Part shown: one piece after another, positions 22,677 through 32,683 of the stretch
How the letters are laid out: every line of letters starts with the position of its first letter
How positions within the stretch are numbered: position 1 is the first letter of the stretch
Source of the DNA: Phycisphaerales bacterium
Lineage (GTDB): Bacteria > Planctomycetota > Phycisphaerae > Phycisphaerales > UBA1924
Length of the DNA stretch: 41,099 nt
Direction: 5' to 3'
Assembly: GCA_015487555.1 (NCBI GenBank)
Contig: WFPK01000109.1
Location: forward strand, 1-41,099
Notes under the pieces: generated by a model
What the model saw: only the letters and a program-made list of their open reading frames with translations
What the model was told of the DNA's origin: nothing
The model's database searches: none
Program-made: the position numbers and the translations under genes

Positions 22677-25211
22677 CTATGGACACCCGTCTCCAAACGC
22701 CACCAGAAACGCCGACACATCGAAAAAGTTGAATACACCATCGCCGGTGAAGTCGGCAACCGGATCGTTACCTGCGAAGGCTGTGAGGAAGGCAGAGACA
22801 TCAAAGAAGTTGAGCGTGCCGTCGCCGTTGATATCGGCTGCACATTGAAGCCCCAAATCCAACAACGCCACGCCGTCACCGATCGGGGCAGCGACCGCCA
22901 AGAGATTCCCATCGCTGCTCGATGCCAAAGCTGAGGGCCCGACGCCCAGGTCATAATCCGTCGTTACCAGCGTCGCAGGATCAATCAGCGTGATCGTGCC
23001 TGATTGCGATTGGGCAAACCCGACATCGCCGCCGAGTGTGGTGCTCACCACGCCGTGGGCCACGCGGAGCGTCTCGCTCGCTGCGTCATAGGTCAGCCCC
23101 ACCGGGCGGTCAGCAAAGAGCACCGACCCCCAAGCTACCCCCGTCGAGATGTCATACCCAGCGATGCGCTGATCGCCCCAGTTGTTGACCCAGATGCGCC
23201 CCTGCCCATCATCGACCACCTGCCAAGGCGAATCGCCGACATGGATTGTTCGGAGGAACACGGGCATCGGGGCGGTATTGTCATAGACCGTCACCGTGTC
23301 GTCGTTGCGGTTGGATACGAAGATCATCGAATCGTCGATCGAGAATGAGACCATGGTCGGGAAATCGCCCGCAGCGACATTGCCCATCAATGACCATGTT
23401 GTTGTGTCGATCACCGAGATCATGTTGTCGAAGCTCCCTGCCACAATGAGCCGAGTCCCATCGTTGCTCAGGGCGATCCCCGAGGTCTGGTTGAAGCTGT
23501 ACCCCACGCCGCCCATGTTGCCGGTGAGTATCCGTGCCCCCGCGACAGCGTTGGTATTGAGATCAATCCGCCACACACCATCGCCGCTGGCGATCACGCC
23601 GAGGTAGGCGTATTGCCCATCAGGGCTGATGGCGACCGAGCCCGCCCGCCGGGAGATATTCACCTGCGTGCTTGTCGCAGTCGCCAGATCGACCACTGTT
23701 GCAAAGGTTGAATCGAGGTTCCCGATGACCGCCTTGGTTCCATCGGGTGTGATCGCCACCGCGGAAGGCCGCTCGCCCAGCGGCGCTGTCCCGATGATTG
23801 TGCCGGTAGCCCCGTCGACCACCGTTGCATTATCCGAGAAGATCGAGACCCCCACGACAGCCGATCCATCCCCAGCCACAGCCACCGTTCGGCACCGATC
23901 ACCCTCGATCTGCGGGCCTGTGCGCATAAAAGCGGTCAATGATCCCGACGCCCCTTCGACATCAGCCACCACCAGATCATCGCCAAAGGTCGTCGAGCAC
24001 ATCGCTGCCTGGTAGGCAACAGGCGAGAGCGCGCCGTGCTCGGTCGAGACGGCGAAGTTCACCTGATTGACCAGCGCCCCGGTGTCCATATCAATCACCG
24101 CGCCACGATACCCCACGCCCACCGCATAGCGCCCGTCGAAGGTGGTCAAGAGCTCGTTGATGCTCGCGGTGTTGAGCGAGCCCCCGAAGGTGCCGTTGAC
24201 GATATCCACAACCCGCGCCGCATTCTGAATCCCCACGACCCCCACCGAGCCGTCGGCGTTGAGTGTCACCGTGCCCCAGAGATCATCAGGCGTCGAGATC
24301 GTATCAATCACCGATCCCGAAGCCGTATCCACCACGGTGATGGTTCTCACCGAGCCGGTATGCACAATCGCTGCTCGTGTAAGATCGCCCGAGAGCCCGA
24401 TCCCGCCGGGCGAATCGGCGATCGCGGTCCGCTCGACTACCCCAGTCCGCACATTGATAATCTGAAGCTCATCTGCAAACCGATCCGCGTTGATCACCCG
24501 GTCGTCATCGAGAAAAAAGAACCTGGAGTAAATCAGCGAGGTCGCTGGTGCTTCAAACGAGGCGCTGAGTGTCAAGCTGTACCCGATGTTGGGAATCGTC
24601 GAGATCACCGTCGCCGATGCGAGATCAATCACCGCCAGCTCCGAGTCGAACCCGATCCCCACCGCAGCCACATCGCCCGCAGGCGAGATCGCCACGATCC
24701 CGGGATTGATTCCCACCGGGATCACCGCAGTCTCGACCATCGCGATCAGATCAACAATCGAGACGGTGTTGTTATCGACATTGGCCACCACCGCCTTGGT
24801 GCCATCGGGTGTGATGGCCAATGCCTGGGCCGCCCCCGAGATCGGCACCTCGCCGACGAATGTAAGCGTGCTCGCATCCCAGATAATCAGGTTTCGGCTC
24901 TCTCGATGGGCGATGACAAACTTCGATCCATCGGGCGTATAGGCCACATCCGAAGGCGCATCACCCTCGGGCAAACTCCCGGTCATGATGAAGTTGGCAT
25001 CGAAGTTGGCATCCGTCCCGGCACCACCCCCCAAACCATCAATCGGCCCGGGCACCGGAGCGAGTTGGGTTCGCAGATCAAACCGCGCACTCGAAACCCA
25101 CCCCGTCGATTCGATCTCGACATCCCCATCGGGGTTGATTCCCAGAGCAGAAGAAGCAGAGAAGCCGACAGCCATCGCTACGAGTGCGCGAGCATTGAAC
25201 AGATTCGTCAT
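22677..25211 (-). CDS. Secreted YVTN-type beta-propeller protein with dockerin-like tail
   Basis: An 844-residue exported protein. Signal peptide at 1-24 (MTNLFNARALVAMAVGFSAS, ending SSALG). The body is a chain of about 40-residue YVTN/NHL-like propeller blades recognisable by repeated TPDGTKAVVAN-type and ISPDGQYAYLG-type phrases, probably two propellers. The C-terminus is the dockerin-like pair bracketed by Cys (CAADINGDGTLNFFDVSAFL, then a second NFFDVSAFLVAF and GDGCP). Such propellers bind ligands or partner proteins. The start at 25211 has AAGGGA nine bases upstream. It stands alone between the small membrane pair and lpdA. Confidence 0.8.
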   Translation of the reverse strand: MTNLFNARALVAMAVGFSASSALGINPDGDVEIESTGWVSSARFDLRTQLAPVPGPIDGLGGGAGTDANFDANFIMTGSLPEGDAPSDVAYTPDGSKFVIAHRESRNLIIWDASTLTFVGEVPISGAAQALAITPDGTKAVVANVDNNTVSIVDLIAMVETAVIPVGINPGIVAISPAGDVAAVGIGFDSELAVIDLASATVISTIPNIGYSLTLSASFEAPATSLIYSRFFFLDDDRVINADRFADELQIINVRTGVVERTAIADSPGGIGLSGDLTRAAIVHTGSVRTITVVDTASGSVIDTISTPDDLWGTVTLNADGSVGVVGIQNAARVVDIVNGTFGGSLNTASINELLTTFDGRYAVGVGYRGAVIDMDTGALVNQVNFAVSTEHGALSPVAYQAAMCSTTFGDDLVVADVEGASGSLTAFMRTGPQIEGDRCRTVAVAGDGSAVVGVSIFSDNATVVDGATGTIIGTAPLGERPSAVAITPDGTKAVIGNLDSTFATVVDLATATSTQVNISRRAGSVAISPDGQYAYLGVIASGDGVWRIDLNTNAVAGARILTGNMGGVGYSFNQTSGIALSNDGTRLIVAGSFDNMISVIDTTTWSLMGNVAAGDFPTMVSFSIDDSMIFVSNRNDDTVTVYDNTAPMPVFLRTIHVGDSPWQVVDDGQGRIWVNNWGDQRIAGYDISTGVAWGSVLFADRPVGLTYDAASETLRVAHGVVSTTLGGDVGFAQSQSGTITLIDPATLVTTDYDLGVGPSALASSSDGNLLAVAAPIGDGVALLDLGLQCAADINGDGTLNFFDVSAFLTAFAGNDPVADFTGDGVFNFFDVSAFLVAFGDGCP

Positions 25212-25289
25212 GGTGTGTGTCCCTTGAAATACGAGGAGGAATCGGTGCGTTTGCATGATTCTACAAGAAAATCGGCCATACGCATATAG

Positions 25290-25312
25290 AAAAACCCGCT
25301 GACGAGCGGGTT
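25290..25312 (-). terminator. Terminator on the minus strand after lpdA
   Basis: Stem AACCCGCT/AGCGGGTT (25293-25300 with 25305-25312), 4-base loop, with a T-run on the minus strand (AAAAA at 25290-25294). It is about 290 bases past the lpdA stop. Confidence 0.75.
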
Positions 25313-25336
25313 ATTGTGCGGAATCCACTTTGATGC

Positions 25337-25570
25337 CTAGCCCGACGCGTGCCATTGATACCGGTGCCCGGGAAAAAGCACCAACTCGGCAGCCGTCACC
25401 GTGAGCGAACCGCCGATGATGTCGATCAGAACGGAAGACCAAAGGTGGGTTAGAACCCAGAAGCCCGGCGTTGATAATCGCCGTGCCAAGACCACAAATG
25501 AGGATGTCAGAAGAGGCCGTACCTGAGCCGGGTGCCCAATCAGATCAAGTGGAAGCGCAGGATCAACCAT
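25337..25570 (-). CDS. Possible small membrane protein after lpdA (doubtful)
   Basis: An open frame of 77 residues in the otherwise empty stretch 25313-25604. It has a hydrophobic segment (FWVLTHLWSSVLIDIIGGSL) and ends just before a terminator, which would fit a short second gene in the lpdA transcript. No ribosome site is seen before the ATG at 25570 and no family is recognised, so it may equally be noncoding 3-prime sequence. Confidence 0.25.
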   Translation of the reverse strand: MVDPALPLDLIGHPAQVRPLLTSSFVVLARRLSTPGFWVLTHLWSSVLIDIIGGSLTVTAAELVLFPGHRYQWHASG

Positions 25571-25604
25571 CGCACATTTATCAGGGTGTCTGCAGCGGTA
25601 CTCA

Positions 25605-27146
25605 CTATGAGTTGATGACCCGCCCCTCGCTCGCCAGCGCCGCCTCATGCACCGCTTCGTGCATCGTCGGATGCGCATGGACCGTCGCGATGATCTCTTC
25701 GGTCGTCGCTTCGAGCCTTCTGGCCAGCGACATCTCCGCGATGAGTTCGGTCGCCTGATCGCCAAGGATGTGCGTGCCGAGGATTTCGCCTCTGGGCAAG
25801 CCACGGATGATCTTGACGAATCCCTCGGTGTGCCGCGTCGCGATGGCCTTGCCCAGTGCGCTGTTGTTGAACACGCCGACCTCGTAGTCTTGACCCTTCT
25901 TCAAACCCTGGGCCTTGAGCGCCTGCTCGGTGTAACCAACCGACCCAACCTGCGGGTGGCAGTAGGTACACCCCGGGATCACGGTGTAGTCCATCGGGAT
26001 CGGATCGTGCTTGGCTTTGCCCTCTTTGAATGCGAATCGCTCTACACACAGCACCGCTTCCTCAGCAGCCACATGCGCAAGCCAAGGCGGCCCGATCACA
26101 TCACCAATCGCATATACGCCGGGCAGATTGGTCTTGTAATCAAGGGCTTTGGGCTCAGAGGGCGCATCATCGCTCAGAGGCACATAGTCCGTCTTGATAT
26201 GCCCACGCACGGTTTCGAGCCCGAGCGAATCGTCGAACAAGCCATCAAAGCGTCCGCCGACCCCAATCGCCAGGAGCACCTTGTCGCCTTCGATGACTTC
26301 TTTCTTCGAGGCATCAGGCTTGCCGTCCTTGCCCATCGGCGCGACCGTCACTTTGACGCCTTTGCCTTTGGTATCGACATCCATCACGCCGGTCTTGACC
26401 TTGACATTGAACCCGTGCTTCTTGTAGATTTTGGTCATCTCCTTGCCGACCTGCTCGTCCTCGACGGGTACCAATCGATCCATCATCTCGATGATCGTCA
26501 CCTTCGAGCCAAAGTTCTTGTAGACATACCCAAACTCCATCCCGATCGCGCCCGCGCCGACGATAATCAGGTGGTCTGGTTTCTCTTTGTTATTCATCGC
26601 TTCGCGCGCGCCCCAGACCTTGTCGCCATCAAACTTGGCGAACGGCAAGTCCCTGGCCACCGCGCCTGTTGCGATAATCACCTTGTCACAAGTAATCGTC
26701 TCTTTGGCTGCGTTGATCTTCACAGGCGAGGGCGTGAACGCTTCGTTGAGCTCACACTCGCGCAACTCGATCTCGACCTTTGGACCGGCTTTGACAATCT
26801 TGGCGTGCATGTTGATGAACTCGATCTTGTTCTTCTTCATCAAATACTCAACACCCTTGTTGAGCTTGGCAGCCACATCGCGGGATCGCCCAATAACTTT
26901 GTTCCAATCGAACTTCACCTCGCCGGTGGAGATGCCCCACTCTTCCTGCTCGGCAAGCTTCTCCATCAACTCGGCATTGGCGATCAACGCCTTCGATGGA
27001 ATGCACCCCCAGTTGAGGCAGACGCCTCCGAGCTTGGCCCGCTCGATGACCGCTGTTTTGTACCCCATCTGGGCAGCCCGGATCGCCCCGACATACCCAC
27101 CGGGCCCGCCACCGATCACAACGACATCAAAGTGCTTGTTTGCCAT
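25605..27146 (-). CDS. lpdA: Dihydrolipoyl dehydrogenase (E3)
   Basis: A 513-residue flavoprotein that reoxidises dihydrolipoamide with NAD+ in 2-oxoacid dehydrogenase complexes. FAD-binding GGGPGG (12-17), redox disulfide GVCLNWGCIPSK (C43/C48), NAD-binding VGAGAIGMEFG, second FAD motif GVYAIGDVIGPPWLAH, and the C-terminal catalytic HAHPTMHEA are all present. The length is a little over the usual 470 because of loops rich in K and D (such as TKGKGVKVTVAPMGKDGKPD). The ATG at 27146 has GAGG nine bases upstream. No E1 or E2 gene is adjacent, so E3 is expressed separately here. Confidence 0.95.
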   Translation of the reverse strand: MANKHFDVVVIGGGPGGYVGAIRAAQMGYKTAVIERAKLGGVCLNWGCIPSKALIANAELMEKLAEQEEWGISTGEVKFDWNKVIGRSRDVAAKLNKGVEYLMKKNKIEFINMHAKIVKAGPKVEIELRECELNEAFTPSPVKINAAKETITCDKVIIATGAVARDLPFAKFDGDKVWGAREAMNNKEKPDHLIIVGAGAIGMEFGYVYKNFGSKVTIIEMMDRLVPVEDEQVGKEMTKIYKKHGFNVKVKTGVMDVDTKGKGVKVTVAPMGKDGKPDASKKEVIEGDKVLLAIGVGGRFDGLFDDSLGLETVRGHIKTDYVPLSDDAPSEPKALDYKTNLPGVYAIGDVIGPPWLAHVAAEEAVLCVERFAFKEGKAKHDPIPMDYTVIPGCTYCHPQVGSVGYTEQALKAQGLKKGQDYEVGVFNNSALGKAIATRHTEGFVKIIRGLPRGEILGTHILGDQATELIAEMSLARRLEATTEEIIATVHAHPTMHEAVHEAALASEGRVINS

Positions 27147-27432
27147 GACAAAATCCTCACAAACGGACCCGTATTTCGGGTTCTTGCGTTTCTGTTCCAA
27201 CCAAAGGATCACTATAGCGCCCCGATTGGCGATTCACGACCCTGCCTTTTCACCAACACCAATCCATCGACCCAATCAATCCACTTCCATTGCACCAACT
27301 TCCCTGCCGGAATGACAGACTTTGCGCCCTCCCTGCCTCAACAGGCACCACTTTCTCAAGTCTCATCGGCGATAAACCCTTGCCAGCAAACCACTCACCT
27401 GATATTCACCGACTTTTCCGCTCAGATCAATC
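27147..27432. other. Noncoding interval between lpdA and clpC
   Basis: The divergent promoter region of lpdA and clpC. A TATAGT box on the minus strand at 27216-27211 could serve lpdA but has no good -35. Apart from the sigma-54-like element at 27432-27448 no further feature is clear, and open frames here lack ribosome sites. Confidence 0.4.
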
Positions 27433-27448
27433 TGGCACACCCCATGCA
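27432..27448 (+). promoter_or_regulatory. Sigma-54-like promoter upstream of clpC
   Basis: CTGGCACACCCCATGCA matches the -24/-12 consensus YTGGCACGRNNNTTGCW in the essential positions: GG and GC are separated by exactly ten bases. Three less essential positions differ. The start would be near 27459, about 165 bases before the clpC ATG. The sigma-54 gene rpoN is also in this window. Confidence 0.45.
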
Positions 27449-27624
27449 GCCGATAGAGGGTACAGAATCGTACGAATTCCGATTGGTTGTCGATCATCTC
27501 GATCCAATCCGTCATTGGGTACGAACAGAAACGGGTCGAGCAGCGTTCTACTCGACGAAATCGCAGGTGTACACGCACCAAAGAGCTGTTTGGATCACCA
27601 GAGACAAACAGCGGGAGAAGAAGC

Positions 27625-30174
27625 ATGTTTGAACGATTCACCGACCGAGCCCGCAAAGTGATGGCCCTGGCCAACCAGGAGGCCCAACGCTTCAACCACG
27701 AATACATCGGAACCGAGCATATCCTGCTCGGACTCGTCAAAGAGGGCTCAGGTGTGGGTGCCAATGTCCTCAAAAACCTCGATGTTGACCTCCGCAAGGT
27801 CCGCCTCGAGGTCGAGAAACTCGTCCGTGCTGGCCCGGAAATGGTCACCATGGGCAAACTCCCGCAGACCCCGCGTGCCAAAAAGGTCATCGAGTACGCC
27901 ATCGAAGAAGCCCGCAACCTCAACCACAACTATGTCGGCACCGAGCACATCCTGCTCGGGCTCCTCCGCGAGCACGACGGCGTCGCTGCGCAGGTCCTGA
28001 TGAACCTGGGGCTCAAACTCGAAGATGTCCGCGAAGAAGTCCTCAACCTGCTCGGCGCTGGCGCCGAAGCCGACTCGGAAATGGCCGCCGGCGGACACTC
28101 CGAATCGGGCTCATCGTCCAAGCCCAAGGGCAAGTCCAAAACCCCCGCACTCGATTCCTTCGGGCGCGATCTGACCCAACTGGCCATCGACGGGCAGCTC
28201 GATCCCGTCATCGGACGATCCCACGAGATCGAACGCCTGACCCAGATTCTCTGCCGACGCACCAAGAACAACCCCGTCCTGCTCGGCGAAGCAGGCGTGG
28301 GCAAGACCGCCATCATCGAAGGGCTCGCCCAGCGCATCGTCTCACAGGAAGTCCCCGACATTCTCCACGACAAGCGCGTGGTTGTCCTCGACCTGGCGAT
28401 GATGGTCGCGGGCACCAAATATCGCGGGCAGTTCGAAGAGCGCATCAAAGCGGTGATGAACGAGGTCCGCCGGGCGGGCAATGTCATCCTCTTCATCGAC
28501 GAGCTCCACACCCTGGTTGGCGCAGGGGGCGCCGAAGGCGCGATCGACGCGTCCAATGTCCTCAAGCCCGCGATGGCCCGAGGCGAAATCCAGTGCATCG
28601 GCGCCACCACCTTCGACGAGTACCGCAAGTATATCGAAAAAGATGCTGCCCTTGCCCGCCGATTCCAATCCATCCCCGTCGATCCACCCAGCGCCGCCGA
28701 ATCCATCGAGATTCTCAAAGGTATCCGCGACAAGTACGAAGAGCATCACCGCGTGAGCATCACCGACGATGCCCTTGTCGCAGCCGTCGAGCTCTCCGAT
28801 CGCTACATCACCGGACGCGTCCAGCCAGACAAGTCCATCGATGTCCTCGACGAAGCCGGCGCTCGCGTGCGGATCAAATCCATGCGCAAGCCCCCAAACC
28901 TCGCCGACATCGAAGCCGACATCGAGCGTCTCTCGGTTGCCAAGGACGAAGCCGTCAAGGGTGCCGACTACGAAAAGGCTGCCGAGCTGCGCGACCAGGC
29001 CGAGCAGATGCGCAAGAAGAAAGAAGAAATCCAGACCGAGTGGCGCGCCAAGCAGCAAGAATCCGCAGGTGTCGTCGATGAAGAAATCATCCGCGAGGTC
29101 GTCTCCAAAATGACCGGTGTGCCGCTGCAGAAACTGGAAAAAGAAGAAGCAGCCCGCCTGCTCAAGCTCGAAGACGAGCTGCACAAATCTGTGATCTCGC
29201 AGAACGACGCCATCAAGGCCATCGCCAAGGCAATTCGCCGTGCACGCGCCGGGCTCAAAGATCCAAAGCGTCCAATGGGCAGCTTCATCTTCGTCGGCCC
29301 ATCGGGTGTCGGCAAAACCCTGCTCTCCAAAGCGCTCGCCGAGTTCATGTTCGGCAACGCCGATTCGCTCATCCACCTCGACATGTCCGAGTACATGGAG
29401 AAGCACACCGTCTCACGCCTCGTCGGCGCGCCTCCCGGGTATGTCGGGTACGAAGAAGGCGGGCAGCTCACCGAAGCGATCCGTCGCCGACCATACTCGG
29501 TCGTCCTGCTCGACGAAGTCGAAAAGGCACACCCCGATGTCTTCAACATGCTCCTCCAAATCATGGAAGAAGGGCGACTCACCGACTCCTTCGGACGCCA
29601 TGTCGATTTCCGAAACACCATCATCATCATGACCAGCAACATCGGCGCCGACCTCATCAAAGGCGGCGGCGGGTTCGGATTCGGAAAACACACCTCTGAC
29701 GATAAGTTCGAATCCATCAAATCCGTCCTGATGAAAGAAATCGAACGATTCTTCCGTCCCGAGTTCATCAACCGGCTCGACGATGTCATCGTGTTCAAGC
29801 CTTTGACCAAAGAAGACCTCATCTCGATCGTCGAGTTCGAGGTCGCCAAGGTCGCCGAGCGCCTGACCTTGCAAGGCTTTGCTTTCGAGCTCGATCAGTC
29901 CGCCAAGGACTTCCTGATCGACAAAGGCTACAACCCAGACTACGGTGCCCGCCCGCTCCGCCGAGCCATCGGCACCTACATCGAAGACCCACTCTCTGAG
30001 ATGCTCCTCTCGGGCGATCTCCATGACAAAAATGTCCTCAAAGCCACCCGAAAGGGCGAAGACGAGTTCCTCTCCTTCGAATCCACCTTCGTCGCCCCAC
30101 CCGAAGCACCCGCTGAAGAAAGCGACGAAGCCACCGATTCCAAAGCGGAAGAAGCCGAGTCCCAATCGAACTGA
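27625..30174 (+). CDS. clpC: ATP-dependent Clp protease ATP-binding subunit ClpC
   Basis: An 849-residue Hsp100 unfoldase that feeds proteins to ClpP. Two N-terminal Clp repeats ([20 protein letters not shown], and the second around 82-145); a linker; AAA-1 with Walker A GEAGVGKT (221-228) and Walker B VILFIDE; a UVR motif ([15 protein letters not shown], about 445-460); AAA-2 with GPSGVGKT (558-565) and [14 protein letters not shown]; and the C-terminal D2 domain with [11 protein letters not shown]. The UVR motif marks ClpC rather than ClpA or ClpB. The acidic C-terminal tail is lineage-specific. The ATG at 27625 follows GGGAG. No mcsA, mcsB or ctsR is adjacent. A sigma-54-like promoter lies upstream and a terminator follows at 30206. 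Confidence 0.96.
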   Translation: MFERFTDRARKVMALANQEAQRFNHEYIGTEHILLGLVKEGSGVGANVLKNLDVDLRKVRLEVEKLVRAGPEMVTMGKLPQTPRAKKVIEYAIEEARNLNHNYVGTEHILLGLLREHDGVAAQVLMNLGLKLEDVREEVLNLLGAGAEADSEMAAGGHSESGSSSKPKGKSKTPALDSFGRDLTQLAIDGQLDPVIGRSHEIERLTQILCRRTKNNPVLLGEAGVGKTAIIEGLAQRIVSQEVPDILHDKRVVVLDLAMMVAGTKYRGQFEERIKAVMNEVRRAGNVILFIDELHTLVGAGGAEGAIDASNVLKPAMARGEIQCIGATTFDEYRKYIEKDAALARRFQSIPVDPPSAAESIEILKGIRDKYEEHHRVSITDDALVAAVELSDRYITGRVQPDKSIDVLDEAGARVRIKSMRKPPNLADIEADIERLSVAKDEAVKGADYEKAAELRDQAEQMRKKKEEIQTEWRAKQQESAGVVDEEIIREVVSKMTGVPLQKLEKEEAARLLKLEDELHKSVISQNDAIKAIAKAIRRARAGLKDPKRPMGSFIFVGPSGVGKTLLSKALAEFMFGNADSLIHLDMSEYMEKHTVSRLVGAPPGYVGYEEGGQLTEAIRRRPYSVVLLDEVEKAHPDVFNMLLQIMEEGRLTDSFGRHVDFRNTIIIMTSNIGADLIKGGGGFGFGKHTSDDKFESIKSVLMKEIERFFRPEFINRLDDVIVFKPLTKEDLISIVEFEVAKVAERLTLQGFAFELDQSAKDFLIDKGYNPDYGARPLRRAIGTYIEDPLSEMLLSGDLHDKNVLKATRKGEDEFLSFESTFVAPPEAPAEESDEATDSKAEEAESQSN

Positions 30175-30205
30175 TCTGATTCGATTTCATCCCAAACCAA
30201 ACGAG

Positions 30206-30231
30206 CCGCGACCGTCAGGGAGCGGTTTTTT
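30206..30231 (+). terminator. Terminator after clpC
   Basis: CCGC-GA-CC / GG-GA-GCGG forms a hairpin with tandem G-A pairs and a 4-base loop, followed by six T (30226-30231). It lies 31 bases past the clpC stop. Confidence 0.75.
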
Positions 30232-30307
30232 CTTTCATACATGCAACTACACCCCTCCCCAAACCATACCTCTCCATGAACCATCATTCCCCGGCTAAAC
30301 TCTCCCC

Positions 30308-32173
30308 ATGCCCATATTCCTCCGCTGGCTATTCCGACTCGGACCCATGAACCCCATCGCGGTGCGATTGGTCCAGAACGCTTCGCGCCGAAACAAGCAT
30401 CTCTATGTCCGCAGCGCCTACCTCGCCGTCCTGATCCTCGTCCTCCTCTGGGCCATGCTCGGCAACACCCCGGGCGGCAATGTCTCCTACCGCGAACTCG
30501 CCTCGGCCGGCGCGACAAGCTTCGCATGGATCGCCTATCTTCAGGTCGGGCTCATCTGCATCCTCTCGCCCGTCTTCATGGCCGGCGCAATCGCGCAAGA
30601 AGCCAATCCCAAGACCTGGGACATCCTCCTCACCACCCCGATGTCCAAACTCGAGATCGTCCTGGGCAATCTGCTCGGACGGCTCTTCTTCGTCCTCGCC
30701 CTGCTCTTCGCCTCGCTTCCCTTATTCGCCCTCACCCAGTTCTTCGGCGGCGTGCCCGGCTCATCCATCATCAACTCCTACATCGTCTCCGCAGGCGCCG
30801 CCATCCTCGTAGGCGCGATCGCCATCTCGTTATCCGTTTCGAGACTCGTCGGACAACGCGCCGTCTTCACCTTCTATGTCTCTGTCGTCACCTACATCGC
30901 CACCACCATCGCCATCGACGCCTGGCTCAGTTCCCGAGGCTTTGGCATGGGACCCAATGGCACCGGCGTCACCTGGCTCACCGCGCTCAACCCCTTCCTC
31001 GCCATCCGATCGCTCCTCTCCCCCACTGCCTATCCCTCCGCCGACCCATCGGCCTACGCCGGGCTCAAAGGATTCATGCTCGCCACCCCCGCAACCGCAT
31101 GGAGCACCTTCTCGATCGTCATCTCCGCAATCCTTGTCGGTGCATCAACACTCACCGTCCGCACCGGCGGGCTCAAGCAAGTCGCCAATGGCTCATCGGG
31201 CATCCCCTGGTATCGCCGAATGTTCAAACTCGGCGCAGCCAATGTCGAACACCGCCCCCCACGCCATGTCTGGTCCAACCCCATCGCCTGGCGCGAAGCC
31301 GCCTCGCGCAACGCCACCTTCGTCCGCATCATCCTCCGCTGGTCATTCGTCGGGCTCGGCGCACTGATCGCCCTGGGCGTGGTCGTCTTCTACCACATCG
31401 GCAGGCTCAACGCTGCCGACTTCCAGTTCATCATCAAATCCCTCGCCTTCACCGAGGTCTTCCTCATCGCCCTCGTCGCGGTGAACATGGCAGCCACCGC
31501 CGTCGCCGGCGAGCGAGAAGACGGCACCCTCGATCTCATCCTCACCACCCCCATCACCCCAAAGATGTACCTCGCGGGCAAACTCCGCGGGTTGGTTTCG
31601 TATCTCCTCCCGCTGATCGCCGTCCCCGTCTTCACCGTCGGCATCGCCGGGCTCTACGCCCTCACCGGCGGCCTGGGCAACAAAGCACTCGCCTACTCCA
31701 CCCACAAAATCCCCGCTGGCGGCACCGTCGAAGTCCCCATCGTCCTCCCCGAAGCCGGGCTCCTCGCTGCGATCCTCCTGATCCCATTCATCGCCTTCTG
31801 CGTGATGATCGGGCTCCACTGGTCGCTCAAATCCAAAGGCACCCTCTCCTCCGTCGTCGGCACCGTCGCCGTCGTCTTCATCACCTCGGGCATCCTGGGA
31901 CTCTGTGGCTGGGCATCAGGCTCGGACATGCCCGTCGTGGGCCCCGCCTTGACCACCCTCTCGCCAGCAAGCCTGCTCGATGCCCTGATCTCCCCCGTCA
32001 CCCGATTAGACGAAACCGTCAACTCCTCCCCCACCGGGCTCAACACCGCCCGCATCTCCTTGGCCATCGGCGCCCTCATCAGCGCCGCCATCTACCTCGC
32101 CATCGTCTACGCCGTATTGACCGCCTTGGTCCGCAACTTCGACTTCACCGTCCGCAAACTGGCAGGGTCATGA
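30308..32173 (+). CDS. ABC-2 type transporter permease, two homologous halves
   Basis: A 621-residue integral membrane protein with about 12 hydrophobic helices. It consists of two similar halves, each with the ABC-2 coupling phrase after the second helix: AQEANPKTWDILLTTPMSKL (about 98-117) and GEREDGTLDLILTTPITP (about 400-417). This Q/GE-x-x-x-x-T-W/L-D-x-L-L-T-T-P motif is typical of permeases that pair with a separate ATPase and export lipids, polymers or antibiotics. No ATPase gene is adjacent, so the partner must be elsewhere. The ATG at 30308 has no clear ribosome site; an internal ATG at 30347 is an alternative. It converges with the acyltransferase gene, 18 bases apart. Confidence 0.82.
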   Translation: MPIFLRWLFRLGPMNPIAVRLVQNASRRNKHLYVRSAYLAVLILVLLWAMLGNTPGGNVSYRELASAGATSFAWIAYLQVGLICILSPVFMAGAIAQEANPKTWDILLTTPMSKLEIVLGNLLGRLFFVLALLFASLPLFALTQFFGGVPGSSIINSYIVSAGAAILVGAIAISLSVSRLVGQRAVFTFYVSVVTYIATTIAIDAWLSSRGFGMGPNGTGVTWLTALNPFLAIRSLLSPTAYPSADPSAYAGLKGFMLATPATAWSTFSIVISAILVGASTLTVRTGGLKQVANGSSGIPWYRRMFKLGAANVEHRPPRHVWSNPIAWREAASRNATFVRIILRWSFVGLGALIALGVVVFYHIGRLNAADFQFIIKSLAFTEVFLIALVAVNMAATAVAGEREDGTLDLILTTPITPKMYLAGKLRGLVSYLLPLIAVPVFTVGIAGLYALTGGLGNKALAYSTHKIPAGGTVEVPIVLPEAGLLAAILLIPFIAFCVMIGLHWSLKSKGTLSSVVGTVAVVFITSGILGLCGWASGSDMPVVGPALTTLSPASLLDALISPVTRLDETVNSSPTGLNTARISLAIGALISAAIYLAIVYAVLTALVRNFDFTVRKLAGS

Positions 32174-32191
32174 TCGATATCGCTCGAGCAC

Positions 32192-32656
32192 TCATAAACG
32201 ATCTTGGTCGCGCAGAATAATCCGTGCCGGGACACCAACAGCTGTCGCATCGGCGGGCACATCCTTGAGCACAACCGCATTTGCCCCGATCCGTGCCCGT
32301 GCCCCGATCGTAATCTCGCCGATGACCTTGGCACCCGCCCCGATATACGCATCCTCTTCTACCGTGGGCGCACCAGAATCACCAGTCTGACCAAGCGTAA
32401 CCTGCTGCATCACCAAGCACCGATCCCCAACCACCGCATCACGGTGCACCACGATCCCTGTAAGGTGCGGAAACCGTGCGCTAGACGCGATCCGAGCGTC
32501 TCGATGAATATCTGATCCGGTCGTGATTGTCCAGAACATGTACCTGAGCTTCCCGACACTGCAAAGCAATCGCCCAATCGGTCCCCTTGCACACCGATAC
32601 TTCTGGTACTGGTGAATACTGGAAATAAGCTTTTCTGATCGATTACTCAGCAGCAA
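32192..32656 (-). CDS. Hexapeptide-repeat acyltransferase (CysE-like)
   Basis: A 154-residue left-handed beta-helix acyltransferase. Hexapeptide turns are visible from about residue 50 to the end (SDIHRDARIASSARF, then VVHRDAVVG, AYIGAGAKVIG, ARIGANAVVLKDVP). His71 in VVHRD corresponds to the catalytic His of CysE-type enzymes, and TLGQTG matches the SerAT loop. It is shorter than true serine acetyltransferase and more like cell-surface polysaccharide O-acetyltransferases. The start is a TTG at 32656 with AAAGGA seven bases upstream; no ATG precedes the first helix. It follows the DUF535 gene by 27 bases, so the two probably act together, perhaps in modifying lipid or glycan. The substrate is not known. 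Confidence 0.8.
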   Translation of the reverse strand: MLLSNRSEKLISSIHQYQKYRCARGPIGRLLCSVGKLRYMFWTITTGSDIHRDARIASSARFPHLTGIVVHRDAVVGDRCLVMQQVTLGQTGDSGAPTVEEDAYIGAGAKVIGEITIGARARIGANAVVLKDVPADATAVGVPARIILRDQDRL

Positions 32657-32683
32657 GCACTATCCTTTTCTAAAGATCGACTT

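Noticed and set aside
22569..22934. Plus-strand frame after the 83-residue membrane protein.
   Set aside because: Most of it is antisense to the dockerin-like tail of the YVTN gene and it has no ribosome site.
24036..25289. Open frame of over 400 codons on the plus strand, rich in His and Arg.
   Set aside because: Antisense to the YVTN propeller gene; composition is that of a mirror frame.
25647..27632. Open frame of 661 codons on the plus strand.
   Set aside because: Antisense to lpdA, which has all its catalytic motifs; the frame also runs through the intergenic region.
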